Source: Ochrobactrum sp. RH2CCR150
Lineage (GTDB): Bacteria; Pseudomonadota; Alphaproteobacteria; Rhizobiales; Rhizobiaceae
Assembly: GCA_014138095.1 (NCBI GenBank)
Contig: JACGXE010000005.1
Location: 248,001 to 312,000, forward strand
Direction: 5' to 3'
Length of the DNA stretch: 64,000 bases
In this document: piece by piece, positions 32,131 through 42,206 of the stretch
Layout of the letters: each line of letters starts with the position of its first letter
Position numbering within the stretch: the first letter of the stretch is position 1
The notes under the pieces: model-generated
What the model was told of the DNA's origin: nothing
The model's database searches: none
Seen by the model: the letters and a program-made list of their open reading frames with translations, nothing else
Position numbers and translations under genes: made by a program

Positions 32131-34662
32131 TCAGGCAGGCTGGACGAAGCCGTCGAGAACGCGCTTTTGTCCTGCCTTGTCGAAGTCGATGGTCAGCTTG
32201 TTGCCGTCGATAGCGGCGACTTTGCCATTGCCGAATTTCAGGTGGAACACGCGGTCGCCAACCTTGAAAGCCGAAGGCTTGTCGGCAACCGACTTCGCGA
32301 CCAGTTCGCCTTCGATCGTGCGGCCCTTGACCGAACCGCGCCCGGCGCCGAAGCCGGAATCCGTTTCGCCATAACCGACGCGTTCCACACGACTGCCGGA
32401 GCGTGAGCCCCAATTGTTGCGCGTGGCTTCCGAACGGTTCTGCTGCGCACGCTGCCAGCCCGGCGTCGAATAGCTATTCTGGAAAGGATCGGCCCGGTCG
32501 AAACGGGACTGGCCGTAACCACCGCCATAGCCGCCGTAATTGCCTTCCAGCTCGGCGACCTCAACATGTGCTTCCGGGAGTTCTTCCAGAAAACGTGACG
32601 GAATGGTCGATTGCCACATGCCGTGGATGCGCCGGTTGGACACGAACCAGATATGCAGGTTTTTCTTGGCGCGAGTGACGCCGACATAGGCGAGGCGGCG
32701 TTCTTCCTCCAGCCCGGAGCGTCCGCCCTCATCAAGCGCGCGCTGGTGAGGGAACAGACCTTCTTCCCAGCCGGGCAGGAACACGGTTTCGAATTCCAAC
32801 CCCTTGGCCGAATGCAGCGTCATGATGTTGACGGCATCCATGTTTTCATTCTGCTCGGCATCCATCACCAGAGCGATATGCTCCAGGAAACCACGCAGGC
32901 TTTCATAATCCTCCATGGAACGGATCAGTTCCTTGAGGTTTTCCAATCGTCCCGGCGCTTCCGCCGTCTTGTCGTTCTGCCACATCGCGGTGTAGCCGGA
33001 TTCGTCCAGAATGGTCTCGGCGAGTTCCGTATGCGGTGTGTTGTCGAGCAGCGACTGCCAGCGGAGGAAGTTCTCCACGACTTCGCGCAGGGCTGAGCGT
33101 GGCTTTGGCTTCAGCTCTTCCGTTTCGATCAGATCGCAGGCAGCAGAGAACATCGAAATGTCGCGGGCGCGGGCATAATCATGCACCTGACGAATGGCAG
33201 CTTCGCCCAGACCGCGCTTCGGCGTGTTGATAATCCGCTCCAGCGCCAAATCATCGGCTGGCTGTGCGACGACGCGCATATAGGCGAGCGCATCGCGGAT
33301 TTCGAGCCGTTCATAGAAGCGCGGGCCGCCGATAACGCGGTAGTTGAGACCAAGCGTCACGAAGCGATCTTCGAACTCGCGCATCTGGAAAGAAGCGCGC
33401 ACGAGGATCGCCATATTGTTCAGCAGATGACCCTGACGCTGTGCCTGTTCAATCGCTTCGCCGACTGCACGGGCTTCTTCTTCCGAATCCCAAGCCGCAT
33501 GCACCTTCACGCGCGGGTCGTCGGGGTTTGGCGCTTCGGTGAAAAGCGTTTTGCCGAGACGGCCCTCATTATGGGCGATCAGATGCGCGGCAGTGCCGAG
33601 AATATGCGCGGTCGAGCGGTAGTTGCGCTCAAGCTTGATTACAACTGCGCCCGGAAAATCCTTGTCGAAGCGCAGAATGTTGTCCACTTCCGCTCCACGC
33701 CAGCCGTAGATCGACTGGTCGTCATCGCCGACGCAGCACAGGTTCACTTTGTTTTCGCTCGCGCCGGTTCGTGCCTGCTGGCCGTCTGCCGAAATTGGGG
33801 CAGGAGCGGTGCCTTTGGCTTGCGGTCTTTGTGCGAGCAAGCGCAGCCAGAGATATTGGGCGGTGTTGGTGTCCTGATACTCGTCCACCAGAATATAGCG
33901 GAACTTGGCGTGATATTCGCGCAGGATATCGGGGTGGTTGCGGAAGATGCGGATCGGGTGCAGCAGAAGATCGCCGAAATCGCAGGCGTTCAGCGTGCGC
34001 AGGCGGTCCTGATAGGCCTGATACAATTCGCGGCCCTTGCCATTGCCGAACGACCGCGCATCGCCTTCCGGAATGTCGGATGGGCCAAAACCTTTGTTCT
34101 TCCAGCCGTCGATCATATTGGCGAAGGTGCGGGCAGGCCAGCGCTTGTCATCCAGACCTTCTGCCTGAATGAGCTGCTTGATCAGCCGGATCACATCGTC
34201 GGTATCGAGAATGGTGAAATCGGATGTGAGATTGACCAGTTCCGCATGCCGGCGCAGCAATTTCACACCGATGGAGTGGAACGTGCCGAGCCACGGCATG
34301 CCTTCCACCGCGCCCCCGACCAGATGGCCGATACGCTCCTTCATTTCGCGCGCGGCCTTGTTGGTGAAGGTCACGGCGAGAATCTGGCTGGGATAGGCAA
34401 GGCCGGTGGTGATGATGTGGGCGATGCGGGTGGTCAGAACGCGGGTCTTGCCGGTGCCAGCACCCGCAAGCACCAGAACCGGGCCCTCCGTTGTCAGCAC
34501 GGCCTGCCGCTGTTCCGGGTTAAGCCCTTTCAGGTAGTCGGGCTCGCCGCGCTGCTGGTTGCGTGCGGCCATGGCGCGCGCAGCAATACCGCCGGTAGCT
34601 GGCGCGCGGCCAGCCGGTGCATCATCGCCGAAAAAAGGCATATCGTCGGGAAAATCGGACAT
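32131..34662 (-). CDS. uvrD: UvrD/PcrA-type DNA helicase
   Basis: 843 residues. A superfamily 1A 3'-5' helicase for nucleotide excision and mismatch repair. Helicase motifs are visible in order: GLNPEQRQAV (Q), AGAGTGKT with K72 (I), VTFTNKAAREM (Ia), VDEYQDTN (II), CCVGDDDQSIYGWRGA (III), LERNYRST (IV), MTLHSAKGLEFETVFLPG (V) and VGVTRAKKNL (VI). A glycine-rich linker (GNYGGYGGGYG) precedes a C-terminal RNA-polymerase-binding Tudor-like domain (KVGDRVFHLKFGNGKVAAID). It follows the kinase gene on the same strand. Confidence 0.96.
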   Translation of the reverse strand: MSDFPDDMPFFGDDAPAGRAPATGGIAARAMAARNQQRGEPDYLKGLNPEQRQAVLTTEGPVLVLAGAGTGKTRVLTTRIAHIITTGLAYPSQILAVTFTNKAAREMKERIGHLVGGAVEGMPWLGTFHSIGVKLLRRHAELVNLTSDFTILDTDDVIRLIKQLIQAEGLDDKRWPARTFANMIDGWKNKGFGPSDIPEGDARSFGNGKGRELYQAYQDRLRTLNACDFGDLLLHPIRIFRNHPDILREYHAKFRYILVDEYQDTNTAQYLWLRLLAQRPQAKGTAPAPISADGQQARTGASENKVNLCCVGDDDQSIYGWRGAEVDNILRFDKDFPGAVVIKLERNYRSTAHILGTAAHLIAHNEGRLGKTLFTEAPNPDDPRVKVHAAWDSEEEARAVGEAIEQAQRQGHLLNNMAILVRASFQMREFEDRFVTLGLNYRVIGGPRFYERLEIRDALAYMRVVAQPADDLALERIINTPKRGLGEAAIRQVHDYARARDISMFSAACDLIETEELKPKPRSALREVVENFLRWQSLLDNTPHTELAETILDESGYTAMWQNDKTAEAPGRLENLKELIRSMEDYESLRGFLEHIALVMDAEQNENMDAVNIMTLHSAKGLEFETVFLPGWEEGLFPHQRALDEGGRSGLEEERRLAYVGVTRAKKNLHIWFVSNRRIHGMWQSTIPSRFLEELPEAHVEVAELEGNYGGYGGGYGQSRFDRADPFQNSYSTPGWQRAQQNRSEATRNNWGSRSGSRVERVGYGETDSGFGAGRGSVKGRTIEGELVAKSVADKPSAFKVGDRVFHLKFGNGKVAAIDGNKLTIDFDKAGQKRVLDGFVQPA

Positions 34663-34725
34663 CTGACCCCGAATGTAATGATTCGCTCACGAAAAACAAA
34701 GACCCGGACGGGCTTGTCTATTCGA

Positions 34726-35802
34726 CTACTCTAATTGAGTAACGCGCCGATCCGTAAAGTTCAGGCGATGGGCGGCCAGCGCTTCAACAAGACCGCGCAG
34801 TTCCGGCTCACGCTGCAGCAGATCGTCCAGCTCCGTCATCTGGTTCATGGCGATCAGGCGCAGAATGTCATCGCGGACGGTGCCGTCTTCACGGCGCGGC
34901 AGATGCGCGACCGGCTGGATAAGCTCCAGCTTCTGGCTTTTCAGGCGCGCCCGCAGGCTTTTCTCGTCTGCATCCAGCGTTTCCACGAAGGCATAAAGAC
35001 CAACACCCTTGGCTGGCAGTGAATAAAGCGCCAGTGCCACGTCCTTGACGCGTGGATCGGACTTGAGGGCGGCCAGAATTGCCGGACCTTCATTGTCGAT
35101 ACGGTCGCCCGTACCTTCGCCATCCGACCAGCTGAAAATGCCGCGTGTGATGAAGTTGTAGACCTTCTTGCCGGTGGCTAGCCAGATGCGCGACGGCAGC
35201 GAACGGCGCGCCAGAATGCGCTTTTCCGTTGGCGTCATCAGATCTTTGGCAAAAGCCCGCTTCTGCTTGATGAGGTGGCGGAAGTCTTCATAGGCCATCA
35301 TGCGATAAAGCGCGCCGCGACGGCGATGGACGCTGGCAAGCTGGAAGTCGATGACGGCTGCTTCGCCTTCCGGCGTCATCAGCCAGTTCTGCGGCTTGGC
35401 AAGATCGTTATGCGTGACGCCAAGACGGCGCATATCACGCAGAATGCGATGCGCGGTGAGATACCATTTCGGATCGGAAGGGCGCGCAAGATGCAGCGGC
35501 GTGCCTTCTGTCCAGGAGCGATAAAGGCCGTCGCGGTCAGTTGCGATCAGCTGCGGCACGCCTTCGATGCCGCGCACGGTCTTCAGGCCGCGTATTTCGC
35601 GCCGGGCAAGAATCCATGCCAGCGGCTTTGACCACCAGGGCGCGGCACTCACCACACGGCGGATAATGCGCGTGTCGGGATCGTTCGCAAAATAGCCCGC
35701 GCGCGTTTCGGAAAACACGTCGCGCTTGAACACGGCTGTTTCCACAAACGGGGGAATTTGGTCGCCCTGCAAAGGCACATCGATATTGGGGTTCTGAGCC
35801 AT
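34726..35802 (-). CDS. RIO/WaaP-like serine/threonine protein kinase
   Basis: 358 residues. The kinase catalytic loop is H131-N-D133-LAKPQN139 and the metal aspartate is D152 in VIDFQLA. The likely alpha-C glutamate is E69 in ARREIRGL. I do not see a normal beta-3 lysine; the expected strand reads RIIRRVV, so the ATP contact may differ or the protein may be atypical. The last 150 residues (from about YNFITRGIFSW) form a separate region with a AALKSDPRVKDVALALY and GVGLYAFVE stretch like the C-terminal part of AMP-forming ligases. Substrate unknown. It is divergent from the UPF0303 gene. Confidence 0.72.
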   Translation of the reverse strand: MAQNPNIDVPLQGDQIPPFVETAVFKRDVFSETRAGYFANDPDTRIIRRVVSAAPWWSKPLAWILARREIRGLKTVRGIEGVPQLIATDRDGLYRSWTEGTPLHLARPSDPKWYLTAHRILRDMRRLGVTHNDLAKPQNWLMTPEGEAAVIDFQLASVHRRRGALYRMMAYEDFRHLIKQKRAFAKDLMTPTEKRILARRSLPSRIWLATGKKVYNFITRGIFSWSDGEGTGDRIDNEGPAILAALKSDPRVKDVALALYSLPAKGVGLYAFVETLDADEKSLRARLKSQKLELIQPVAHLPRREDGTVRDDILRLIAMNQMTELDDLLQREPELRGLVEALAAHRLNFTDRRVTQLE

Positions 35803-35930
35803 AAGGTTCCACTAGCGCCTTGTGTACCATCAATCAAGTTTGCCGATGAACATCGGTGGATATCCGTTGTTGCAAACATGCGAATGACGGGGCACAAGAA
35901 ACGCATATGAGTTTCCAAGGAGCGATAGAC

Positions 35931-36428
35931 GTGGCGCAAAGCGACGACATTAAGCAGATCATCCGTCAGGAACATGCACTGATTTTTTCATCATTCGACG
36001 AGAACGAGGCTTTTGCGCTGGGCCAGAGAATTCGCGATATTGCCGTGAAGGAAAAGCTCGGCATCGGCATCGATATTTCTCTGTGGGACCGTCGCCTGTT
36101 CTTCGCGGCGACTGCTGGCACCACGGCGGATAATACGGAATGGCTGCGCCGTAAGTTCAATGTCGTGCGCCGTTTCCATGCTTCGACCTATCGTCTCGTT
36201 CTGGAACAAAATCGTGAAGACCGGATGTTTGCGCCGCACAAGGCGCTGGATGTAAATGATTATGTGCTGGCGGGTGGCGGATTTCCGATCCGTGTTGCGG
36301 GCGCTGGTGTCATCGGGGCAGCCATCGTTTCCGGCTTGCCGCAGCGCGAGGATCACAATCTCGTCGTGCGCGCAATCGCCTTGCAGCTGGGGCAGGACCC
36401 GGCGGCGCTCGCTCTTCCTGCTGTTTAA
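35931..36428 (+). CDS. UPF0303 / GlcG-HbpS-like protein
   Basis: 165 residues, the GlcG/HbpS fold family (UPF0303), linked with haem binding in some members but with no settled role. Conserved stretches are GIGIDISLWDRRLFFAATAG, NTEWLRRKFNVVRRF, and GGGFPIRVAGAGVIGAAIVSG. I chose the GTG at 35931 because AAGGAG lies 8 bases before it and relatives begin there; an ATG at 35907 would add eight residues. It lies 19 bases before the GlcD-like gene, so the two are likely one operon. Confidence 0.85.
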   Translation: MAQSDDIKQIIRQEHALIFSSFDENEAFALGQRIRDIAVKEKLGIGIDISLWDRRLFFAATAGTTADNTEWLRRKFNVVRRFHASTYRLVLEQNREDRMFAPHKALDVNDYVLAGGGFPIRVAGAGVIGAAIVSGLPQREDHNLVVRAIALQLGQDPAALALPAV

Positions 36429-36447
36429 ATATTCCGGAGAATGAACA

Positions 36448-37857
36448 ATGTCGCTTGAACATGTGATCGCGCTTCCACGCAATGAAGAGGGTATTGCCGC
36501 TGCTGTCGGTATCCTCAAGCAGCGGTTTGGCGAGCGGGCGCAGACCGGGCAGGCCATTCGCGAGCAGCACGGCCACACCACCAGCTATGTGCCGACGCAA
36601 GCGCCAGATATCGTGGTATTCGCCGAAAATACGCAGGACGTGCAGGATGTGGTGCGCATTTGCGCCGAACATCGCGTGCCGCTGGTGGCGTTCGGTGCAG
36701 GTTCGTCGCTCGAAGGTCAGGTCAATGCGGCGGCAGGCGGCGTATCGCTTGATCTGACGCATATGAACCGCATTCTGGCCGTTCATGCCGAAGATCTCGA
36801 CTGTGTTATCGAACCGGGCGTGACGCGCCGCGAGCTGAACGAATATCTGCGCGATACCGGCCTGTTCTTCCCCATCGATCCGGGCGCCAATGCGACGCTC
36901 GGCGGCATGGCCTCGACGCGAGCTTCCGGCACCAATGCTGTTCGTTACGGCACCATGCGCGAGAATGTTCTGGCGCTGAAGGCCGTCATGCCGGATGGTC
37001 GCCTGATCGAAACCTCCAAGCGCGTGAAGAAGACCGCCGCCGGTTACGATCTCACCCGTTTGCTGATAGGCGCGGAAGGTACGCTTGGCATCATCACGGA
37101 ACTGACCTTGAAGCTTCAGGGCATTCCGCAGGCGATTTCGGGCGGCATCTGCCCGTTCCCGGATGTGGAATCGGCCTGTCGCGCGGTGATCGATACGATC
37201 CAGATGGGCGTTCCGGTGGCGCGTATCGAGCTGGTCAACAAGCTCCAGATGGAAGCGCTGATCCTCTATTCGAAGCTCCCTTACGAAGCGCAGCCCTATC
37301 TGTTCGTGGAGTTCCACGGCACCGAAACCGGCGTTGCGGAACAGGCCGAGATTTTCGGCGAAATCGCTGCCGGACATGGCGGCGGACCGTTCCGCTGGAC
37401 GCAGGATGCCGAGGAGCGCGATCGTCTGTGGCGCGCGCGCCATGACGCCTATTTCGCCTCGTCTTTGCTGCGTCCCGGCTGCAAGGGCATTTCGACCGAT
37501 CTCTGTGTGCCGATTTCGCGTCTGGCCGATTGCATTACCGAGACGGAACGCGATCTGGCAGAGAGCAACATCATCGCGCCGATTGTCGGTCACGTCGGCG
37601 ACGGCAATTTCCATCTTCTCCTGCTGCTCAACACGGAAGACCCGGAAGAGATGGAACGGGCGGAAGCTTTCATGGACAGGCTCGTGATGCGGGCGCTTGC
37701 CATGGAGGGGACCTGCACAGGTGAGCATGGCATCGGTCAGGGCAAGATGAAATATCTCGCCATGGAGCTTGGTGAAGCGACCGATTATATGCGCATGATC
37801 AAAAAGGCGCTCGATCCGCTCAATATCATGAACCCCGGTAAAATCCTGATTTCGTGA
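36448..37857 (+). CDS. FAD-linked 2-hydroxyacid dehydrogenase (GlcD/D-LDH type)
   Basis: 469 residues with the PCMH-type FAD-binding domain and the C-terminal cap of the D-lactate/glycolate dehydrogenase family. The flavin region reads VPLVAFGAGSSLEGQVNA and DPGANATLGGMASTRASG. The C-terminal half has IVGHVGDGNFHLLLL and GTCTGEHGIGQGK, which carry metal and substrate histidines. GGAGAATGAACA precedes the ATG. GlcG-like and GlcD-like genes side by side echo the glc operon layout, but no glcE or glcF follows. Exact substrate cannot be read from sequence. Confidence 0.88.
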   Translation: MSLEHVIALPRNEEGIAAAVGILKQRFGERAQTGQAIREQHGHTTSYVPTQAPDIVVFAENTQDVQDVVRICAEHRVPLVAFGAGSSLEGQVNAAAGGVSLDLTHMNRILAVHAEDLDCVIEPGVTRRELNEYLRDTGLFFPIDPGANATLGGMASTRASGTNAVRYGTMRENVLALKAVMPDGRLIETSKRVKKTAAGYDLTRLLIGAEGTLGIITELTLKLQGIPQAISGGICPFPDVESACRAVIDTIQMGVPVARIELVNKLQMEALILYSKLPYEAQPYLFVEFHGTETGVAEQAEIFGEIAAGHGGGPFRWTQDAEERDRLWRARHDAYFASSLLRPGCKGISTDLCVPISRLADCITETERDLAESNIIAPIVGHVGDGNFHLLLLLNTEDPEEMERAEAFMDRLVMRALAMEGTCTGEHGIGQGKMKYLAMELGEATDYMRMIKKALDPLNIMNPGKILIS

Positions 37858-38099
37858 GTCAAATCAGCTATCTGCGCCGCTTGGTTCAGATGGCGATTCA
37901 ATGAGCGGGCATGTTTAAATCAGTTGGGCGGCAGCTTGCCTTGTTGTCGCCGAACCGATGCTGTTTTTTGTTGCCGCGCAATCCTGAAAACCACTTCGCA
38001 CTTTGTGTGTTGATGCACTATGTTGCGTTGGTAAATATGGCGTGATTCACCCGTTGTCTCGCGCCTGACCGAATTCACCTGACTGACCGGAGCTGCTTC

Positions 38100-41000
38100 T
38101 TGGGCCGCATATTCGTCATTGTCGGCGGGCTTCTGGTGCTGCTTTTGACAGCTGCGCTGGTGGTGCCGCCATTTGTCGACTGGAGCGGCTATCGGGCCGA
38201 TTTCGAGCGCGAGGCAAGCCGTATTCTGGGACGCCCGGTCAAGGTGGCGGGCGATGTGAATGCGCGACTGCTGCCGTTTCCATCCGTGACCTTTTCCGAT
38301 GTTCGCGTCGGGGCTGATGCAACGCATCCTGTCATGACCCTCGACCGGTTCTCGATGGATGCGGAACTGATGCCCTTCCTGCGTGGTCAGGTGCTGATTT
38401 TCGACATGCGTGTCGAGCGTCCACGGGTTTCGATTTCGCTGGACAAGGATGGCAAGGTTGATTGGGCAATTCGCCCATCCACGCCGCTCAATCCATCGCA
38501 GATCAAGGTCGAGCGGCTTTCGATCAGCGACGGCGCGGTGACGCTGCATGACTTGGCGAGCGGACGTATTCACGAGGCGACCGGATTGAATGCCGTCCTG
38601 TCCGCTAACAGCCTTGCCGGGCCATGGCAGGCCCAAAGCAGCTTCAGCCTCGGAGGCCGCAAGCTTGCGGTCGATCTGACGAGCGGCGAGGCCAAGCCCG
38701 ACGGTTCGCTCAGATTGCGGGCACGTATTTCGCCGGAAGCCATTCCCGCCGCATTCGAAACGGATGGCGATATCGTCCTCAAGGACGGCCGCTTGAATTA
38801 TGCGGGTGATTTTTCGCTCCGCTCTTCCGATATGGTCACTCAGAACGGTCCAAACCAGAACAAAGCGTCGGCGGACAAGCCGTTTTTCAGCGGCCTGCGG
38901 CTGACAGGCAAATTCACCGCCGATACCGATCGTTTCGATGCGAGCGAGTTCCGCATGGAGCAGGGGCCAGCCGACAATCCTTATGTCGTCAATGGCAAGG
39001 CTCTGATCGATTACGGCAATGTACCGCGTTTTGAAATCAGTGCCGATGGGCAGCAGATTTTCTGGGGTCCGAGCGAGACGGCGGAAGACCAGCAGGTCAC
39101 GACTGTCATGCCGCTTTCGGATCGAATCGCCATTGCGCGCCGGGTTCTGGAGCAATTGCCGATCCCGACCATACCGGGTCGGATCGACCTTCGCCTGCCA
39201 GCAGTCGTTGCGGGCGGGACTACCATTCGTTCGGTGACAATCAATGCCGAACCCGATGGTGGCGACTGGAATATTCGCCAGTTCGCTGCCGATTTGCCGG
39301 GCCGCACGAAAGTTGAGGCCAAGGGCAAGCTGTCCGTTGGCGATGATTTCGGCTTTCAGGGCGAAATGCTTGTTGCATCCCGCCAGCCGTCCGGTTTGGC
39401 CACCTGGCTCAATGAGACAGTGGACGAGTCGATCCGCACGCTGGACGGGGCAGGTTTTTCCGGCAAGGTCGATTTGCGCGACGGCATGCAGCGCATCGAC
39501 GATCTTGAGATCGGACTGGGCAAGACTTCGTTGAAAGGCTCGATGTTGCGGCAGGTCAATGGCGCGGCGCAGCCGACCATCGACGTCAATCTCCAAGGCG
39601 GCGCTGTGGAAAGCGACGCCTTGCAGGCTTTCGTTTCGTTCTTCTCTGGCGGCGAGGGGCTGGCGCTTCTGGATGCACAGACGCTCAATGTCGGCTTCAA
39701 GGCCGGGCCTGTTCGATTCAAGGATATGGAAGCGGCCAGTGTTGATGTTGCGATGCGCCTTCACGACGGACGTTTCGATTTCGACCGGTTGATGATCAAC
39801 GATGTCGCAGACGCGACGCTGACGGCAACCGGCGCTTATGAGCCATTCGCCAATTCACCATCGGGGAAACTTGATGCGACGATCCTCTCTGGGGATCTGT
39901 CACGCTTCATCTCCCTGATGGCCAATCGTTATCCGCAATTGCCGCTGTTCCGCGCCTTGTCGGCGCGTGCGGCGAATTTCCCCGGACTGTTCGAGGACAG
40001 CGAGATCAACGTGATCGCCAATGCGGTTGCGCCGGTCAGGCCGGAAACGCAAGCCAATTCCCCGAAGAATGGTGCAGCGAAGGGCAAGAGCGCCCGACCG
40101 GCCGATACGAAGGCCAAGACTTCCCCCGGCAGCGGCGAGTTTTCCTTCAGCGTCACCGGCAAGACCGGTGGAATGAAACTCGACCTGTCAGGAACGGCCA
40201 GCGGCGGCGAGACGGATGCTGATCCCTTGCAGATGCAGCTCAACGGGACCGCCACCTCCGATCAGGGGGAGACGGTGCTGGCCTTGATCGGCCTGCCGTC
40301 GCTGCCATTGGGGCTTGCCGGTGAACTGACCGCCGATCTGACCATGCAGGGCGCGCCGAGCGCCGGGATGCGGACGCTTCTCAAGCTGACTGCGCCTGAC
40401 GGCACGGCTTCGGCTGACGGGGTGATTTCGCTGATCGGCAGTGATATTGCCGCAAGCGGCAAAGCGCATATCAAATCCGCCGACTTGCAGCCGTTCATTG
40501 CCACGGCAGGCTATGCATTGCCCGGTTACGGTGAAGGCCTATCCGCCGATCTTTCCAGCGATTTCCAGTTTGCCAAAGGCATTCTGCGTTTTCCGAACCT
40601 TGCCGGTCAGTTGGGCGGGGAAGATGTTTCGGCGCGGCTGGAGGCTAATTTTGCCGATAGCGGGCTGCCGCAGCTGAAAGGCGAAGCGAAGCTCGCTTCG
40701 CTTGAAGTCGACAGTCTGGCGGCCATCATGCTTGGACAGGATGCGTTTGAACCGGCCAAGCCGACAGAAAAGTCCATCTGGCCGCGCGGCGCCTTTGCTG
40801 TTCGTCCGTCTTTGCCGCTGCTGATTGATGTGAAGCTGAACGTCGCGCAGGCGCATATGCAGGGCTTTGGCACTGCAACGGAATTTTCGACACGCCTGCA
40901 AAAGACAATTGATAGTCTGAGCCTGTCGGAACTGAGTGGAAATTGGGCAGGTGGCTATCTCGTTGGCACTCTGTCACTGCGCAACAGCGACAAGAATGCA

Positions 41001-41957
41001 TTGCTTTCGACCGATCTCAAATGGAGCGGTGCCGATCTCGCCAATTTCTACCATCTGGAAGAGGGCTCGGCTCCATTGGGTGGTGTCGTCAAGGCAGCGG
41101 TAACGCTGAATGGCAGTGGCGAGAATGCCGCCGCGCTGGTCAGCTCGCTGGCGGGCACGGCGACCGTGGACGTTGAAAAATTCGCGGTGGCTGGTCTGGA
41201 TGGTGCGGCGCTGCCCGCTATGGTCGCAGCCGCTGATGGCATTGGGGATCAGCCTGCCGGTGATGAGAAACTGGATGCGAAGCGGTTTGCCGCCATCGCA
41301 GCCAAAGCAGTCGCGCCGGATGCGCGCTTCACGCCGGGCGATGCGCGCTTCGAATTCACGGTAGCGGGCGGTACTGCGCGCATGACTGCGGCCAACCTGT
41401 CGGACGGCAATGCAGCTTTGTTAAGCGACCTGCAATTCGATCTGTCGACGCTTGGCGTTGGCGGCAGTGGAACATTTACATTCCAAGGGGACGATGCCGC
41501 TCAGACTGGCCTTTCGCCGCAGGTGGCCTTCACCATCGGCGGAACCTATGACCGGCCAGAAGTGCATTTCGACAGGCAGCCGCTTGTACAGTTCCTGACG
41601 CAGCGCGCGCTCGAGCGTGAGCAGGAACGCGTCGAGGCCATGCAGGCCAGTCTGATGGAAAAGCAGCGTCTGCGCCGTCAGCTTGGCGTTCTGGAAGCCG
41701 ATGCGGCAGAACGCGCGCGCGCCCAGCAGGAAGACGAGACGCGCCGCCGTACCGAGGCGGCAGCACGCGTCGCGGCCGAAAAACAGGCCGAGGAAAAGAA
41801 GCGCCTGGAGTCGAAGCAGCCGCAGCCAGCCAATCCCGAAGGCGGGGCGACAAATGGCGCAACGACGCCTTTGGCGAGCCCGGAAGGCGGTCAATCGCTC
41901 AATGAATTTCTGAAAACTCTGGAGCCTGCGCCGACCGCACCTGTTCCACAACCCTGA
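38100..41957 (+). CDS. Large AsmA-family envelope protein
   Basis: 1285 residues. AsmA-like proteins are inner-membrane anchored bridges implicated in lipid transport and outer membrane assembly. One membrane anchor is at residues 4-25, followed by the AsmA start WSGYRADFEREASRILGRPV. The body is long, repetitive beta-structure with DUF3971-like sections. A low-complexity insert with Lys, Ala and Pro is near residues 645-690. The C-terminal 110 residues are a charged Glu/Arg/Gln-rich probable coiled coil (about 1165-1240) and a Pro-rich tail. Start is TTG 38100. The 242-base gap upstream holds no gene that I can see. Confidence 0.87.
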   Translation: MGRIFVIVGGLLVLLLTAALVVPPFVDWSGYRADFEREASRILGRPVKVAGDVNARLLPFPSVTFSDVRVGADATHPVMTLDRFSMDAELMPFLRGQVLIFDMRVERPRVSISLDKDGKVDWAIRPSTPLNPSQIKVERLSISDGAVTLHDLASGRIHEATGLNAVLSANSLAGPWQAQSSFSLGGRKLAVDLTSGEAKPDGSLRLRARISPEAIPAAFETDGDIVLKDGRLNYAGDFSLRSSDMVTQNGPNQNKASADKPFFSGLRLTGKFTADTDRFDASEFRMEQGPADNPYVVNGKALIDYGNVPRFEISADGQQIFWGPSETAEDQQVTTVMPLSDRIAIARRVLEQLPIPTIPGRIDLRLPAVVAGGTTIRSVTINAEPDGGDWNIRQFAADLPGRTKVEAKGKLSVGDDFGFQGEMLVASRQPSGLATWLNETVDESIRTLDGAGFSGKVDLRDGMQRIDDLEIGLGKTSLKGSMLRQVNGAAQPTIDVNLQGGAVESDALQAFVSFFSGGEGLALLDAQTLNVGFKAGPVRFKDMEAASVDVAMRLHDGRFDFDRLMINDVADATLTATGAYEPFANSPSGKLDATILSGDLSRFISLMANRYPQLPLFRALSARAANFPGLFEDSEINVIANAVAPVRPETQANSPKNGAAKGKSARPADTKAKTSPGSGEFSFSVTGKTGGMKLDLSGTASGGETDADPLQMQLNGTATSDQGETVLALIGLPSLPLGLAGELTADLTMQGAPSAGMRTLLKLTAPDGTASADGVISLIGSDIAASGKAHIKSADLQPFIATAGYALPGYGEGLSADLSSDFQFAKGILRFPNLAGQLGGEDVSARLEANFADSGLPQLKGEAKLASLEVDSLAAIMLGQDAFEPAKPTEKSIWPRGAFAVRPSLPLLIDVKLNVAQAHMQGFGTATEFSTRLQKTIDSLSLSELSGNWAGGYLVGTLSLRNSDKNALLSTDLKWSGADLANFYHLEEGSAPLGGVVKAAVTLNGSGENAAALVSSLAGTATVDVEKFAVAGLDGAALPAMVAAADGIGDQPAGDEKLDAKRFAAIAAKAVAPDARFTPGDARFEFTVAGGTARMTAANLSDGNAALLSDLQFDLSTLGVGGSGTFTFQGDDAAQTGLSPQVAFTIGGTYDRPEVHFDRQPLVQFLTQRALEREQERVEAMQASLMEKQRLRRQLGVLEADAAERARAQQEDETRRRTEAAARVAAEKQAEEKKRLESKQPQPANPEGGATNGATTPLASPEGGQSLNEFLKTLEPAPTAPVPQP

Positions 41958-41969
41958 TCGGGGCTGTGC

Positions 41970-42206
41970 TCAGCAAGCTGATGGTATCTGCGATTTGAGC
42001 CAGTTCAAGACGTGAAGTCGCAACGCCGAGGAGAGATTGGCAGTGCGCTCACGCTTGCTGTCCACCTCTGCGACAAGGGCGGCAATCGACTGGCCGCGTG
42101 TCTCGGCGATCTGGTTGAGAATGACGAAGAATTCGTCTTCCAGCGTATAGCTGGTGGCATGGCCGCGAATGCTGACAGAATGCTTGCGCAGGCCGCCGGT
42201 GCTCAA
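41970..42206 (-). CDS. Ribbon-helix-helix protein
   Basis: 78 residues with an RHH_4-type domain: RKHSVSIRGHATSYTLEDEF, then FVILNQIAETRGQSIAALVAEVD and NLSSALRLHVLNWLK. Such proteins are small DNA-binding dimers, often autoregulators. The start is TTG at 42206, overlapping the stop of the upstream DUF4169 gene (TTGA), so translation is probably coupled. No toxin gene is seen next to it. Confidence 0.82.
   Translation of the reverse strand: MSTGGLRKHSVSIRGHATSYTLEDEFFVILNQIAETRGQSIAALVAEVDSKRERTANLSSALRLHVLNWLKSQIPSAC

Noticed and set aside
33181-34734. 517-residue plus-strand frame
   Set aside because: Antisense to the UvrD helicase, with no domain pattern or plausible ribosome site.
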